32,500 bases of DNA from assembly GCA_905221605.1 (NCBI GenBank), contig CAJNDS010000141.1, positions 82,501 to 115,000 of the forward strand, in the 5' to 3' direction. The notes below the pieces were generated by a model, which was not told the DNA's origin, did not search any database, and worked only from the letters and a program-made list of their open reading frames with translations. Below, one piece after another: positions 17,124 through 25,257 of the stretch; within the stretch, counting starts at the first letter, position 1; each line of letters opens with the position of its first letter. Both the position numbers and the translations under genes were made by a program. Source of the DNA: Symbiodinium natans. Its lineage: Eukaryota > Sar > Dinophyceae > Suessiales > Symbiodiniaceae.

Positions 17124-17226
17124 GCCCGCCTCACAGCAACGCGGCGGCGGAACGCACACCGGGGGGCCGAGCTGACCGTGGAGCTCGCGCGGCGCGAGGC
17201 TCTGGTTCGAAGATTTTGGGCTTCGG
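17124..17226 (+). CDS. Candidate exon, Arg/Ala-rich coiled-coil-like
   Basis: With acceptor CCCAAAG (17123) frame 0 is open: ARLTATRRR, then NAHRGAELTVELARREALVR and RFWAS. A GT at 17227 leaves one base, in phase with 17871. An earlier donor at 17205 (GTTCGA) would end in phase 0, and a later acceptor (TCACAG, 17136) is possible. TTTGGGG/TTTAGGG units follow. Confidence 0.55.
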
Positions 17227-17289
17227 GTCAGAGGAATGAGTAGGGTTTGGGGTTTGGGGTTTAGGGTTTAGGGTGTAGGGTGTAGGGTG

Positions 17290-17590
17290 TATGGTTTAAT
17301 TAGGGTTTTGTGTGCTGTGTTTGTTTGTTCATGCTGTTTGAGGTTGTTTTGCGCTTTTTTCCCATGCTATGTTGGATGCTATGGGCTGTTCTTCTTCATG
17401 CCTTCATTTGTACCAAAAAATGTGCAATGCAAGTACTGATCTGCGAAGGGCTGTTACCTCCATTGACCCTATTAACCCTGTCAACCCCATTATCCCTAGC
17501 AACCTTGTTGACCCTGTTTACCCTTTTTCACTCTTTCAGCTCTATCCCTATGAGCCCTCTCAACCCTGGACCGAACCTAAACGCTAAAAC
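17290..17590. other. Unique T-rich intron interior
   Basis: Two overlapping + frames (72 and 94 codons) come from skewed base composition; no motif. Confidence 0.5.
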
Positions 17591-17860
17591 CTAAGCCCTA
17601 CAAAAATATGACTAACAACCTAAACCCTAAAACCCTAAAACCCTCAACCCTAAAACCCCTGAACCCTCAGCCCTAAGCCCTACACCTCAACCCTAAACCC
17701 TCGACCCTAAACCTGCAAACCCTCAACCCCAAAACCCTAAACCCTAATCCCTAGCCCTAATAATTCTAAACCCTAGCCCTAAACCCTCAACCCTAAACCT
17801 CAAACCCTAAACCCTAAACCCTAGCCCTAAACCCTAAACCTTAGAACCCTAAACCCTAAA
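17590..17860 (+). repeat. CCCTAAA-derived intron end
   Basis: Mixed CCCTAAA, CCCTCAA and CCCTAGCC units for 270 nt ending at CTCCTTGCAG. Confidence 0.85.
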
Positions 17861-17870
17861 CTCCTTGCAG

Positions 17871-17961
17871 GTCGTGCGCTCCCGGCTCGCGTTCGAGGCG
17901 CCCTCTCTGCCACCGACGCGCACCTGAGTGGTCTACTCTTCGGACTATCTCCCAACACCCG
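17871..17961 (+). CDS. Candidate exon with consensus GTAAGT donor
   Basis: CTCCTTGCAG (17870) and CCCG|GTAAGT (17962) are the best splice pair in the window. After two bases the frame reads RALPAR, VRGALSATDAHLSGLLFGLS and PNT. Phase matches 17226. The other open option stops after 18 codons (VVRSRLAFEAPSLPPTRT). Confidence 0.6.
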
Positions 17962-18014
17962 GTAAGTCGGGAGTTTAGGGTTTAGGGTTTAGGGTTTAGG
18001 GTTTAGGGTTTAGG

Positions 18015-18425
18015 GCTTGCGGGAACTGAGCCCTCCACGCCCGAAAGCCCAATAGCTCGAACAGGCCCAGGCCCCACAAACTTAAACCCCAGACCCTAAA
18101 CCAGCCCTGGACCCTGAACCAACAACTAGCCCTAAACCCTGAACGCTTGAACTCTGAATCCTAAACCCTGCACCAAACGACAAGCCCTGATCCCGCATTT
18201 GGGATAGAGAGGGCTGATCAGCCCCTACAAACCTTGCCTCTTCAGGGTTCAGGCCCGCTGAAGAACCCCCCCCCCCCCCCCCAAAAAAAAAAAAAGAATA
18301 AATAAATAACTATAGGGATCATTCTTTTTTTAGGGTTCATGAGCAAATGGTACTTTTGGGTTTACGAAATCCGCCTGAAAACTCTGGAACCTTCCTTCCT
18401 CAAGCCGTGCAAGCCTGAAGATGCA
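18015..18425. other. Intron interior with a C-run/A-run junction
   Basis: Decayed C-rich units, then C17 followed by A13 (18266-18295) and AATAAATAAATAA. The rest is unique. No gene. Confidence 0.6.
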
Positions 18426-18826
18426 AACCCTTCAACCCTAAACCCTAAACCCTCTACCCTCTAAACCCTAAACTCTAAACCCTAACGCTCTAAACCATAA
18501 ATCCTTTAAATCCTCAACCCTAAACCCTGAACCCCAACCCCTTCAACCATCAGCCCTTAAAACTCCTAAAGCACGAGCCCCCGAAAGAGACCTCCTGGAA
18601 AGCTTCCAAAATCCGCAACTTACACCCGAAAGGTTTAAGGGTTTTGGGACTTAGGGCGGCTTAGTGTGCCTAAAAACCTGAGACCCCTAAACCCTAAACT
18701 CTAGACCCTAGACCCCCAAACCCTAAACCCTAACCCCAAACCCTAAACCTTAAACCCTAAACCCTAAACCCTAATCCCTAAACTCTAAACTCTAAACCCT
18801 AAACCCTAAACCACCTTCGCTGTCAG

Positions 18827-18875
18827 CTCGGGGAGTGGTCTTTGAAGCTGGTCCAGGACCCCTGCTGGGGGGGGA
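18827..18875 (+). CDS. Low-confidence candidate exon
   Basis: TTCGCTGTCAG|CTC precedes. Frame 0 reads LGEWSLKLVQDPCWGG before a G run and a stop. A GT donor is not clear (GTCCAC at 18889 follows the stop). A CCCTAAA block of about 170 nt precedes and TTTAGGG follows. Confidence 0.35.
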
Positions 18876-18989
18876 TCTTTCCTTGAGTCCACATTTAGGG
18901 TTTAGGGTGTAGGTTTTAGGGTTTAGGGTTTAGGGTTTCGGGTTCAAGGTTTAGGGTTTAGGGTTTAGGGTTTGGGGCTTCAATGCATT

Positions 18990-19290
18990 TTAGGATTTGG
19001 GCTTCGGGGCTTCGGCGTAGAGTTCAGGGTCGAGGGCTGTGAGGGGGTTCGGATTGGGTCGGTTTGCCCAAGGCTTTGGGAAGCCCCAACCTGTCAGCAT
19101 TAGGGTTTACGGTTTCAGGGTTAAGGATTTTAGGGTTTAGGGTGTCACGGTTTAGGGTCAGGGTTTAGGGTTTTTAGGGTTCAGGGTTTTAGGGTTTGGG
19201 GTTATTTAGAGTTTTGTAGGGTCTGGGGCTTTTTTTTTTGGTGGATTTAGGGTTTGAAAGGCTTACCCTCGAATCCCTTGAAGCTGACAC
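18990..19290. repeat. Decayed G-rich heptamers
   Basis: TTTAGGG-like words with many substitutions to about 19255, with a T run at 19231-19239. No gene. Confidence 0.7.
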
Positions 19291-19293
19291 TAG

Positions 19294-19323
19294 GCCGGGC
19301 GTGCCCATCTGGGCCGTCGGCAG
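19294..19323 (+). CDS. Low-confidence 30-nt candidate exon
   Basis: CTGACACTAG|GCC and CGGCAG|GTGTTG bound ten codons, AGRAHLGRRQ. There is no CCCTAAA array on its left, unlike most exons. Confidence 0.3.
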
Positions 19324-19339
19324 GTGTTGAGAGTTTCGG

Positions 19340-19600
19340 GCTTAGGGTTTAGGGTTGCAACATCCACCCAAACACCCCATCAAGACGCCCAGCATGCCTA
19401 AAGTTCCTATAGGCACCCAAGTAAACAACCCTGAGCCCGACTCCCTGCATCCTTCTTCATGATCACTTAAAGCGTCCGGTTCGGGTTTATCATTGGGATT
19501 TATAAGGCCGACTTGGAGGTTCATGGGTGTAGTCTGTTCTTCATCTAAGATGCTGATAACCCTACCCCCCCCCTCCATAAAAGAATCCAGACAAAGCCAC
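19340..19600. other. Intron interior with family B terminus
   Basis: Unique sequence with an 86-codon minus-strand frame of no recognised type. 19511-19527 (ACTTGGAGGTTCATGGG) equals the left end of fold-back family B. Confidence 0.45.
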
Positions 19601-19739
19601 AAAAGCCCTAACCCCTAAACCCTCAACCCTAAACCCTCAACCCTAAACCCTAAACCCTAAACCCTAAACCCTAAACTCTAAACCCTAAACCCTAAACCCT
19701 AAACCCTAATTAAACCCTAAACAACCCCAAACCCTGAAC

Positions 19740-20033
19740 CCCAACCACGGACCTTGAGGTGGGTGGGGGGCTGTAGGGCCTTCATCAGACCTTAGTCGGC
19801 TTAACAATCAGGGAGCATGGGCGCCCTTGCACCCCAAACCCTAAAAGTTTAGGGTTTGTAGGGTTTCGGGTTTTCTAAGGGTAGCTGCATGGTCCCTTAA
19901 GATGGGTCCTTTACCCTCTTTAAAGGGTTCTGATGTATGGGTTTTTTGGGTTGTACAGGTTATAGAAGGGGCATGTAAGGGGACCACGTTTAAGGGCCCA
20001 TATTATTTAAGGGGCCATGAACCCTAAACCCTT
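19740..20033. other. Interior with near-perfect heptamer palindrome
   Basis: CAAACCCTAAA and TTTAGGGTTTG abut with two bases between them at 19835-19858. The rest is unique with TTAAGG words. No gene. Confidence 0.5.
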
Positions 20034-20131
20034 ATGACGAATGGCCCGTCCTGGCCATGGAAACCGGAGGACGCTCAACCGCACGGCGACCCAATCGACC
20101 TGGACGAAGATGCGAAGGCCTGGGCCGGGAG
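20034..20131 (+). CDS. Possible first coding exon (ATG)
   Basis: ATG at 20034 opens MTNGPSWP, then WKPEDAQPHGDPIDLDEDAK and AWAG, ending at GGGAG|GTAGAC and leaving AG. Composition is exon-like (GC-rich, acidic). No AG acceptor lies between the CCCTAAA run and the ATG, so it may be the start of a gene; an internal exon with a cryptic acceptor (CCGGAG, 20067) is the alternative. TTTAGGG/TTTCGGG units follow. Confidence 0.45.
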
Positions 20132-20333
20132 GTAGACTCAGAGGGTTTAGGGTTTCGGGTTTAGGGTTTATGAAGGAAGGGTTTAGCCAGTTTAGTGATC
20201 AGGGATTGGGGGTTTAGGGTTTGGGGATTGGAGTTTATGGTATTACCTTGATGTTTGGGTTTGTTTGTGACACTTTTTCAAGGGTAGGTTCTAGGGGTCT
20301 GTAGAATGGGCTACAGACCGTGGCTTTTCCGTG

Positions 20334-20500
20334 GTTTTGTTTAGGGTTTAGATCTTGGGTTTGGATGACTCAATATTCCAAATTTGAACCCTTCAAACCC
20401 CAACGTCTATTCAGTAGTTTTGTTTTGGGGTTTAGATCTTGGGTTTGGATGATGCTCAAAGCCCAAGAGTCCAAATTTGAACCCTTAAAACCCCAACGTC
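20334..20500 (+). repeat. Tandem duplication of a ~80-bp unit
   Basis: 20334-20407 and 20417-20500 share GTTTAGATCTTGGGTTTGGATGA, CCAAATTTGAACCCTT and CCCCAACGTC. Within each unit, GGTTTAG.TCTTGGGTTTGGA is roughly complementary to TCCAAATTTGAACCC..AAACC, so each is itself a fold-back of heptamer-like sequence. Confidence 0.7.
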
Positions 20501-20693
20501 AGCTAAGGTGGAAGGGCTTTCTGTAAGCGTCTCCTGTGGCAGTTAGAATGGTTACCCTGCACACAGGGGTTAGGGTTTAGGGTTTAGAGTCTAGTGTTTC
20601 GGGTTTCGGGTTTAGGGTTTAGGGTTTAGGGCTAGGGTTTAGGGTTTGCGGGTGCTACGGGCCGACACCCCAGTCCCCTGACATCTTTTGCAG

Positions 20694-20759
20694 GAGACCT
20701 TTCTGCGGCCGCAGCTGCAGGCCGATATTGCTGAGAATGGGATTTGGGAATTTCACTTG
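20694..20759 (+). CDS. Candidate exon, ETFLRPQLQADIAENGIW
   Basis: CATCTTTTGCAG|GAG and CACTTG|GTAGCC bound 22 codons in phase 0: ETFLRPQLQADIAENGIWEF, then HL. It joins exon 21442 in phase. The left intron lacks a C-rich array at its 3' end, an exception to the general pattern. Confidence 0.55.
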
Positions 20760-20951
20760 GTAGCCCAGTGGTACCCTTTGCTTTTTTTTTGTTTATTTTG
20801 GTTTAGGGTTGCCCTTATTAAAAAAGCCAACCCCAAAAAGGGGTGCCCTGTTTCATAATGTGGTTCCTGGGCTGTACCAAGTTCGACGGTATCTATCCCT
20901 CTATCGACCCTAGACCCTGAATCCAGTACATGTAGAACATCAACAGCTCTG

Positions 20952-20992
20952 CCCCCCCCCCCCCCCCAAAAAAAAAAAAAAAAAAAAAAAAA
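20952..20992. repeat. C16-A25 junction
   Basis: Sixteen C then twenty-five A, followed by CAACCAACAACCAACAACC. With 18266-18295 it is the second such junction; it could mark poly-A tails or replication slippage. Confidence 0.9.
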
Positions 20993-21030
20993 CAACCAAC
21001 AACCAACAACCAGCTCCTGCATTTTAAAAG

Positions 21031-21064
21031 CCTCCCAACTGCCATTCTAACCAGCCCCCTCAAG
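21031..21064 (+). CDS. Low-confidence candidate exon with GTGAGT donor
   Basis: TTTTAAAAG precedes and CCCTCAAG|GTGAGT follows. The donor is near consensus. Its word CTGCCATTCTAACCA is the reverse complement of 20539-20553, so this may be part of an inverted repeat instead. Confidence 0.25.
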
Positions 21065-21441
21065 GTGAGTTTACAAATCAAACAGGGCCTGATGATCCTC
21101 GTAATCCTCGTAATTACTCCTTGTAAGTAGGATTTAGGGTTTAGGTTTTGCACGCTGCTTCGAGAAGGCCTCCGAAAACCCTCTGAGACCCGATCAAAGA
21201 AGCCCTACATCCTGAACCCTGAAGACCCTAAACTCTTAACACCCTAATCCCCAAACCGCAAAATCCATAGTTTCCGACAATAGGGGGCCCCTAACACAGC
21301 CCCCCCCCACCCCCCCCCTCCCCTTCCCCTTCAATTTTGGAAATGCCCCCCACAAACCCTAAACCCCAAACCCCATACCCCCTGAACCCTAAGCCCTAAA
21401 CCCTATAACCCCCGAACCCCGAAGCCCATCTCTGCTTCCAG

Positions 21442-21525
21442 GCCCCGCGCCATGCGCTGGCGGAGCTGCGCGCGGCGCTGAGCGCCGAGGCGGCGGCGCA
21501 GCGTGTGGAGGCCCGCAGAGCCATG
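21442..21525 (+). CDS. Candidate exon, Ala/Arg/Glu coiled coil
   Basis: CTCTGCTTCCAG|GCC is a strong acceptor. Frame 0 reads APRH, ALAELRAALSAEAAAQRVEA, then RRA, the most coiled-coil-like island here. The frame stays open to a TAG at 21748 through an ATT/ATG microsatellite (MMMIND...IVLLLLL), and no GT donor marks the GC-to-AT switch near 21520. The repeat may have destroyed or displaced the donor. Confidence 0.6.
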
Positions 21526-21750
21526 ATGATGATCAATGATTATTTACATTTTTTTCGTTTTACGATAACTGTGATTGTCATTATTATTATTACTAGCAGG
21601 ATTACTATGTTTATTTTTCGTTTTACGATAACTGTTATTATCATTATCATTCTTATTATTATTACTACTATTATTCTGATGAGGAATATTATCGTTATTG
21701 TTCTGATTGTTATGATTATGTTATTATTATTATTATTGTTATTAATGTAG
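21526..21750 (+). repeat. ATT-rich microsatellite with internal duplication
   Basis: TTTTTCGTTTTACGATAACTG occurs at 21548 and 21613, each followed by ATTATT-rich sequence, so a unit of about 65 nt was duplicated. The Ile/Leu-rich frame is an artefact of the repeat. Confidence 0.85.
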
Positions 21751-21889
21751 TGTTTTTAAAGGCTCATGTTGGGTTTAGGGTTTATAAGGGTTATAGGATT
21801 ATCGGGTTATGGGGTTGTAGGGTTATAGCTAGGGAGTAACTAGGGCTACCGTTAGGGGGTTTCTGGGGTTGAAGGTTTAGGGTTCTGTT

Positions 21890-22140
21890 CTCTGAAGCCC
21901 CCAGGCTTCACTCGGGAAGCGCACGGTTTTGGGTTGAATTGGGGCGCTACCCTCAAGCCTAAACCCTAAACCCTAAACCCTAAACCCTGAAACCTAAACT
22001 CAAGGGGGTAGGGTTTGCTGAGGCAGCTTCGCGAACTCGGGCGCTACAAGTAGCAACACTTGCCGAACCCTAAACCCTACGCCCTACACCTTGGGATGTT
22101 CCCCCATTGACTAGCAGTCCTTAGTAGGGATTATACTAGG
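21890..22140. other. Short island with possible 23-nt exon
   Basis: GCTGAGGCAG (22026) then CTTCGCGAACTCGGGCGCTA ending before GTAGCA reads LRELGRY. CCCTAAA lies to the left. TTTAGGG starts only at 22142. Too short to decide. Confidence 0.2.
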
Positions 22141-22247
22141 GGGTTTAGGGTTAGCGTTTAGGGTTTAGGGTTTAGGGTTTAGGGTTCAGGGTTCAGGGTT
22201 TAGGGTTTAGGGTAATCCCTGAAAGGGGACCCTCGATCTCAGTGCCA

Positions 22248-22330
22248 GACATCCTTAATCCTAAAGCCTCGGAGGACGCCGACACTTGCAAGCCCGCTGT
22301 GTGCATATCATCCTGCCCAACACACAGCCT
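22248..22330 (+). CDS. Low-confidence candidate exon
   Basis: After CAGTGCCAG or CCTAAAG one frame is open as ASEDADTCKPAVCISSCPTH before TTTGGGGTTTAGGG. No C-rich array precedes and no certain GT donor precedes the heptamers. Confidence 0.3.
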
Positions 22331-22425
22331 TTGGGGTTTAGGGTTTAGGGTTTAGGGTTTAGGGTTTAGGGTTTAGGGTTTAGGGTTTAGGGTTTAGGGT
22401 ATTAACTCCAGATCCTTTATCCTAG

Positions 22426-22441
22426 GCCCTTCTCCAGAAGG
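22426..22441 (+). CDS. Possible 16-nt microexon
   Basis: CTTTATCCTAG|GCC and CAGAAG|GTGAGA are good splice edges around ALLQK. A TTAAC branch-like word lies 22-30 nt upstream. Length alone makes it doubtful. Confidence 0.2.
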
Positions 22442-22550
22442 GTGAGAAGTAGAAGAACAGTACTTGTAAGTGTTGTAACCTTGGTGTAGAGGTAGAAGCT
22501 ACTTCTAACTACCCATGAACCTGCGAGTGGAGAGCCTCGCCGACCATCCA

Positions 22551-22789
22551 GTTTAGGGTTTAGGGTTTAGGGTTTAGGGTTTAGGGTTTAGGGTTTAGGG
22601 TTTAGGGTTTAGGGTTTAGGGTTTAGGGTTTAGGGTTTAGGGTTTAGGGTTTAGGGTTTAGGGGTTAGGTTTTAGGGTTTAGGGTTTAGGGTTTAGGGTT
22701 TAGGGTTTAGGGTTTAGGGTTTAGGGTTTAGGGTTTAGGGTTTAGGGTTTAGGGTTTAGGGTTTAGGGTTTAGGGTTTAGGGTTTAGGG
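22551..22789 (+). repeat. Longest near-perfect TTTAGGG array
   Basis: About thirty-four units with one imperfect unit (GGGGTTAGGTTTTAGGG) near 22661. It resembles a true telomeric tract more than any other block. The preceding 22521-22550 is open as LRVESLADHP and could be an exon with GTTTAG donor. Confidence 0.95.
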
Positions 22790-22974
22790 AGCCCAATACC
22801 CCTCTAAGCCTACAAGCCTATAAGCCCTAAACCCTATCAATCCCATAAATCCTAAGCCCTAAATTGTAACCCCTGCAAACCCTATAACCACCCTTTAAAC
22901 CCTGCACCCTAAACCCTAAACCCTAAACCCTAAACCCTTAATTCCCTACATTCCCTACCAAGAGCCCATAAGTC

Positions 22975-23040
22975 TCCCTGAAAGGAGGATCTCGGAGACA
23001 GCTGCCTTGAGGCAGGTGGAGGACATCCCTGAACTCGTGG
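22975..23040 (+). CDS. Candidate exon, RRISETAALRQ
   Basis: A + frame ISLPERRISETAALRQVEDI, then PELVEP, is open to a TAA in the next array. A donor at AGGCAG|GTGGAG (23017) is likely. CCCTAAA precedes. The following array is C-rich (CCCTAAAA), not G-rich, so the usual order is broken here. Confidence 0.4.
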
Positions 23041-23297
23041 AACCCTAAAACCCGAAAACCCTAAAACCCTAAAACCCTAAAACCCCAAAACCCCAAAACC
23101 CTAAAACCCTAAAACCCCAAAACCCCAAAACCCCAAAACCCTAAAACCCTAAAACCCTAAAACCCTAAAACCCTAAAACCCTAAAACCCTAAAACCCTAA
23201 AACCCTAAAACCCTAAAACCCTAAAACCCTAAAACCCTAAACCCTAAAACCCTAAAACCCTAACACCCTAAAACCCTAAAACCCTAAACCCTAAGCC
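23041..23297 (+). repeat. CCCTAAAA octamer array
   Basis: Thirty or so copies of an 8-bp variant (one extra A), with a few CCCCAAAA. It ends in CGAACCCCCAG, which meets GTTCAGGG with no exon between. Confidence 0.9.
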
Positions 23298-23319
23298 CTT
23301 TCCCCTCGTCGAACCCCCA

Positions 23320-23515
23320 GGTTCAGGGTTCTAAGGTTCCAGGTTTCCGGGGGTCAGGTTTTGGGGTTCTAAGATTCTGGGATTGTATAGTTCTAGGGTT
23401 TAGGGTTTAGGGTTCTGGGGTTTAAGGTTCAGGGTTACAAGGTTCTAGGATTCTGGGATTATGGGATTCTCGGATTCTAGGATTCTAGGGTTCTAGGATT
23501 CCAGCGTTCTGCTTT
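23320..23515 (+). repeat. GGATTCT/GGTTCT decayed G-rich repeat
   Basis: Runs of GGTTCTA, GGGATTCT and TAGGATTCT give an approximately 8-bp minisatellite. No gene. Confidence 0.8.
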
Positions 23516-23621
23516 GAAGGTTCATCGGTACGTATAGCCATACTGTATTGCTTCCTATGTAGGTTACAAGTAGAGTTATAATTGGGGTTATAAGTACCTA
23601 TGAACCTCCAAGTAGGGTTCT
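23516..23621. mobile_element. Fold-back family B copy
   Basis: AAGGTTCATCGGTAC at the left pairs with GTACCTATGAACC near 23594-23606; the terminus continues TCCAAGTAGGGTTCT. The interior TTATAATTGGGGTTATAAGTA matches 11446-11466. Confidence 0.55.
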
Positions 23622-23810
23622 ACAGGGTTTGGGGTTATGGGTTTGGGTCTTCGACTCTAGGATTTAAGATTTAGGGGTTTATTTTGAGGGGCTACATACC
23701 CCTAAACCCTAACCCTAAACCCTAAACCCTGAACCCTAAACCCTAAACCCTAAACCCTAAACCCCTTGAGAGGAAAAAGGGGGGGGGGGGGTAGATGAAA
23801 GCACCGGCAG

Positions 23811-23846
23811 GAGCTGGCACCGACGAGCGTGCCGCGCCGGCATTGG
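23811..23846 (+). CDS. Candidate 36-nt exon
   Basis: CACCGGCAG|GAG and CATTGG|GTTTGG. Frames ELAPTSVPRRHW or AGTDERAAPAL are both open. CCCTAAA lies to the left and TTTAGGG/TTTGGGG to the right. Confidence 0.35.
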
Positions 23847-23859
23847 GTTTGGTTTTTTA

Positions 23860-24480
23860 GGGTTTATAGGGTTTGGGGTTTAGGGTTTGGGGGTTGGGGT
23901 TTGGGGTTTGGGGTTTGGGGTTTGGGGTTTTACGTGTTTTACGTGGTTTACGGGTTTTACGGGTTTTACAGGCTTTACGGGTTTTACGGGTTTTACGGGT
24001 TTTGGGTTTTACGGGGTTCGGGTTTTTTCGGCTTGTGTGTTACGGGTCTTTAGGGTGTTTAGGGTTGCAAGCGGTAAGGTGTTTGGGGTCTCAGGGGTTT
24101 TTAGGGTATTTAGGCTTTGGTGCTAGGGTTTTGTTAGGGGTGGTTGTTCTTTTTTTGGGGGGATTCAGGGTTTTTAGGGTATTTAGGGTTTTTTGAGGGT
24201 ACTTCGGGAATTTAGGGTTTTTGAGGCAATGTTTGTGCGGTCTACGGTTTTAAAGATTTTTGGGTCCGTAGGTTGTTTAGAGCTGTAAGGCGTTTTGGGG
24301 ATGAAATTTAGGGTTTAGTCCTTGGAGTTTATTTAGGGTTCAGGGAAGCCTTTCGCTGAGAATCCTGCCGCCTAATTCGAAGACAGAATGTGAGAGTAGG
24401 GTTTTGGCCTTTTTTTGGGTTTCGGACCAAACCTGAAACCTTAAGCCCCATCCAGGCTTCGGGCAGTTAGGGTTCAGGGT
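23860..24480 (+). repeat. G-rich block with TTTGGGG and TTTTACGGG variants
   Basis: Uniform GGGGTTT (23880-23928) passes into TTTTACGGG repeats (23929-24003), then decayed GGGTATTTAGG units and about 150 nt of unique sequence. No exon. The Gly/Phe-rich frames are artefacts. Confidence 0.8.
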
Positions 24481-24559
24481 TTGGGGTTTGGGGTTTGGGG
24501 TTTGGGGTTTGGGGTTTGGGGTTTGGGGTTTAGGGTTTAGGGTTTAGGGTTTAGGGTTT

Positions 24560-24830
24560 AGGGAGGGGGGGTTGGGCGAACTCTCAGTGCATGAACTACA
24601 TTGCCATATGTTGGGGTTTAGGGTTCAGCGTTTAGGGGGGCCAGATGAAAAGTCTGCCAAGTACCAGCGCTCGATGGCAGTTCAAAGGGTGCTCGCTTTT
24701 TTTCTTGAGGCAATCAGACTTTAAACCCTCGAGCTGCCCCAGAACCGAAACCCTGTAGCCCTGTAACCCTGTAACCCTGTAGCCCTGTAACCCTGTAACC
24801 CTGTAACCCTGTAGCCCTAAACCCTAAACC
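24560..24830. other. Unique stretch then CCCTGTAA variant array
   Basis: 24566-24735 is mostly unique. CCCTGTAA/CCCTGTAG repeats fill 24751-24815. No gene, though a CCAGCGCTCGATGGC word at 24662 resembles the decamer block at the window start. Confidence 0.6.
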
Positions 24831-24893
24831 CTAACCCGCCCCCCCCCCCCCCACCCCCGAAAATGCACCCCAAAGCCACAAGATCTCTCTAAG

Positions 24894-24943
24894 GCCGGCA
24901 GCTTGCAAGCGAAATCAGGCGCGTCGTGGGTCGTGGGGTCTAA
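24894..24943 (+). CDS. Candidate exon, short
   Basis: TCTCTCTAAG|GCC and TCTAAG|GTTTAG bound AGSLQAKSGASWVVGSK, phase 0 at both ends. Using CCGGCAG (24901) instead gives LASEIRRVV, more helix-like, with a GT at 24930. The following intron would be only about 130-165 nt with facing heptamer arms. Confidence 0.4.
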
Positions 24944-25108
24944 GGTTTAGGATTTAGGGTTTAGGGTGTCGATTTAACCCTAAACCCTAAACCCTAAACC
25001 CTAAACCCCCCCAAACCCTAAACCTAAACCGTTTAGGGCATAAGAGCATAAGACTAAAGGGTCTTCAGCCTGCTATTGCAGGGGGGGGGCCTCACAGGAG
25101 GGGTGCAG

Positions 25109-25135
25109 AGTCTGAGCGTTGAAACTGTGCTGCGC
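25109..25135 (+). CDS. Candidate 27-nt exon, SLSVETVLR
   Basis: GGGGTGCAG|AGT and CTGCGC|GTGTGT bound nine codons in phase 0. A longer version from TATTGCAG (25080) adds GGGLTGGVQ in the same frame. The frame remains open to a TAG at 25168. Confidence 0.4.
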
Positions 25136-25236
25136 GTGTGTTTCATGGCACGCGCTGGCTCTTCGGAGTAGCAGCTCATAGCAGGGTTTGGGGTTTAGGG
25201 TTTAGGGTTTAATGTTGGACCCTCTTTAGTGTGTTG

Positions 25237-25257
25237 CCCCCCCCCCCCCCCCCCCCC
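25237..25257. repeat. 21-nt C run
   Basis: An uninterrupted C tract that marks the edge of the heptamer-free island. Confidence 0.95.

Noticed and set aside
23829-24196. Gly/Phe/Val-rich ORFs of 74-107 codons
   Set aside because: They are translations of GGGGTTT and TTTTACGGG repeats.
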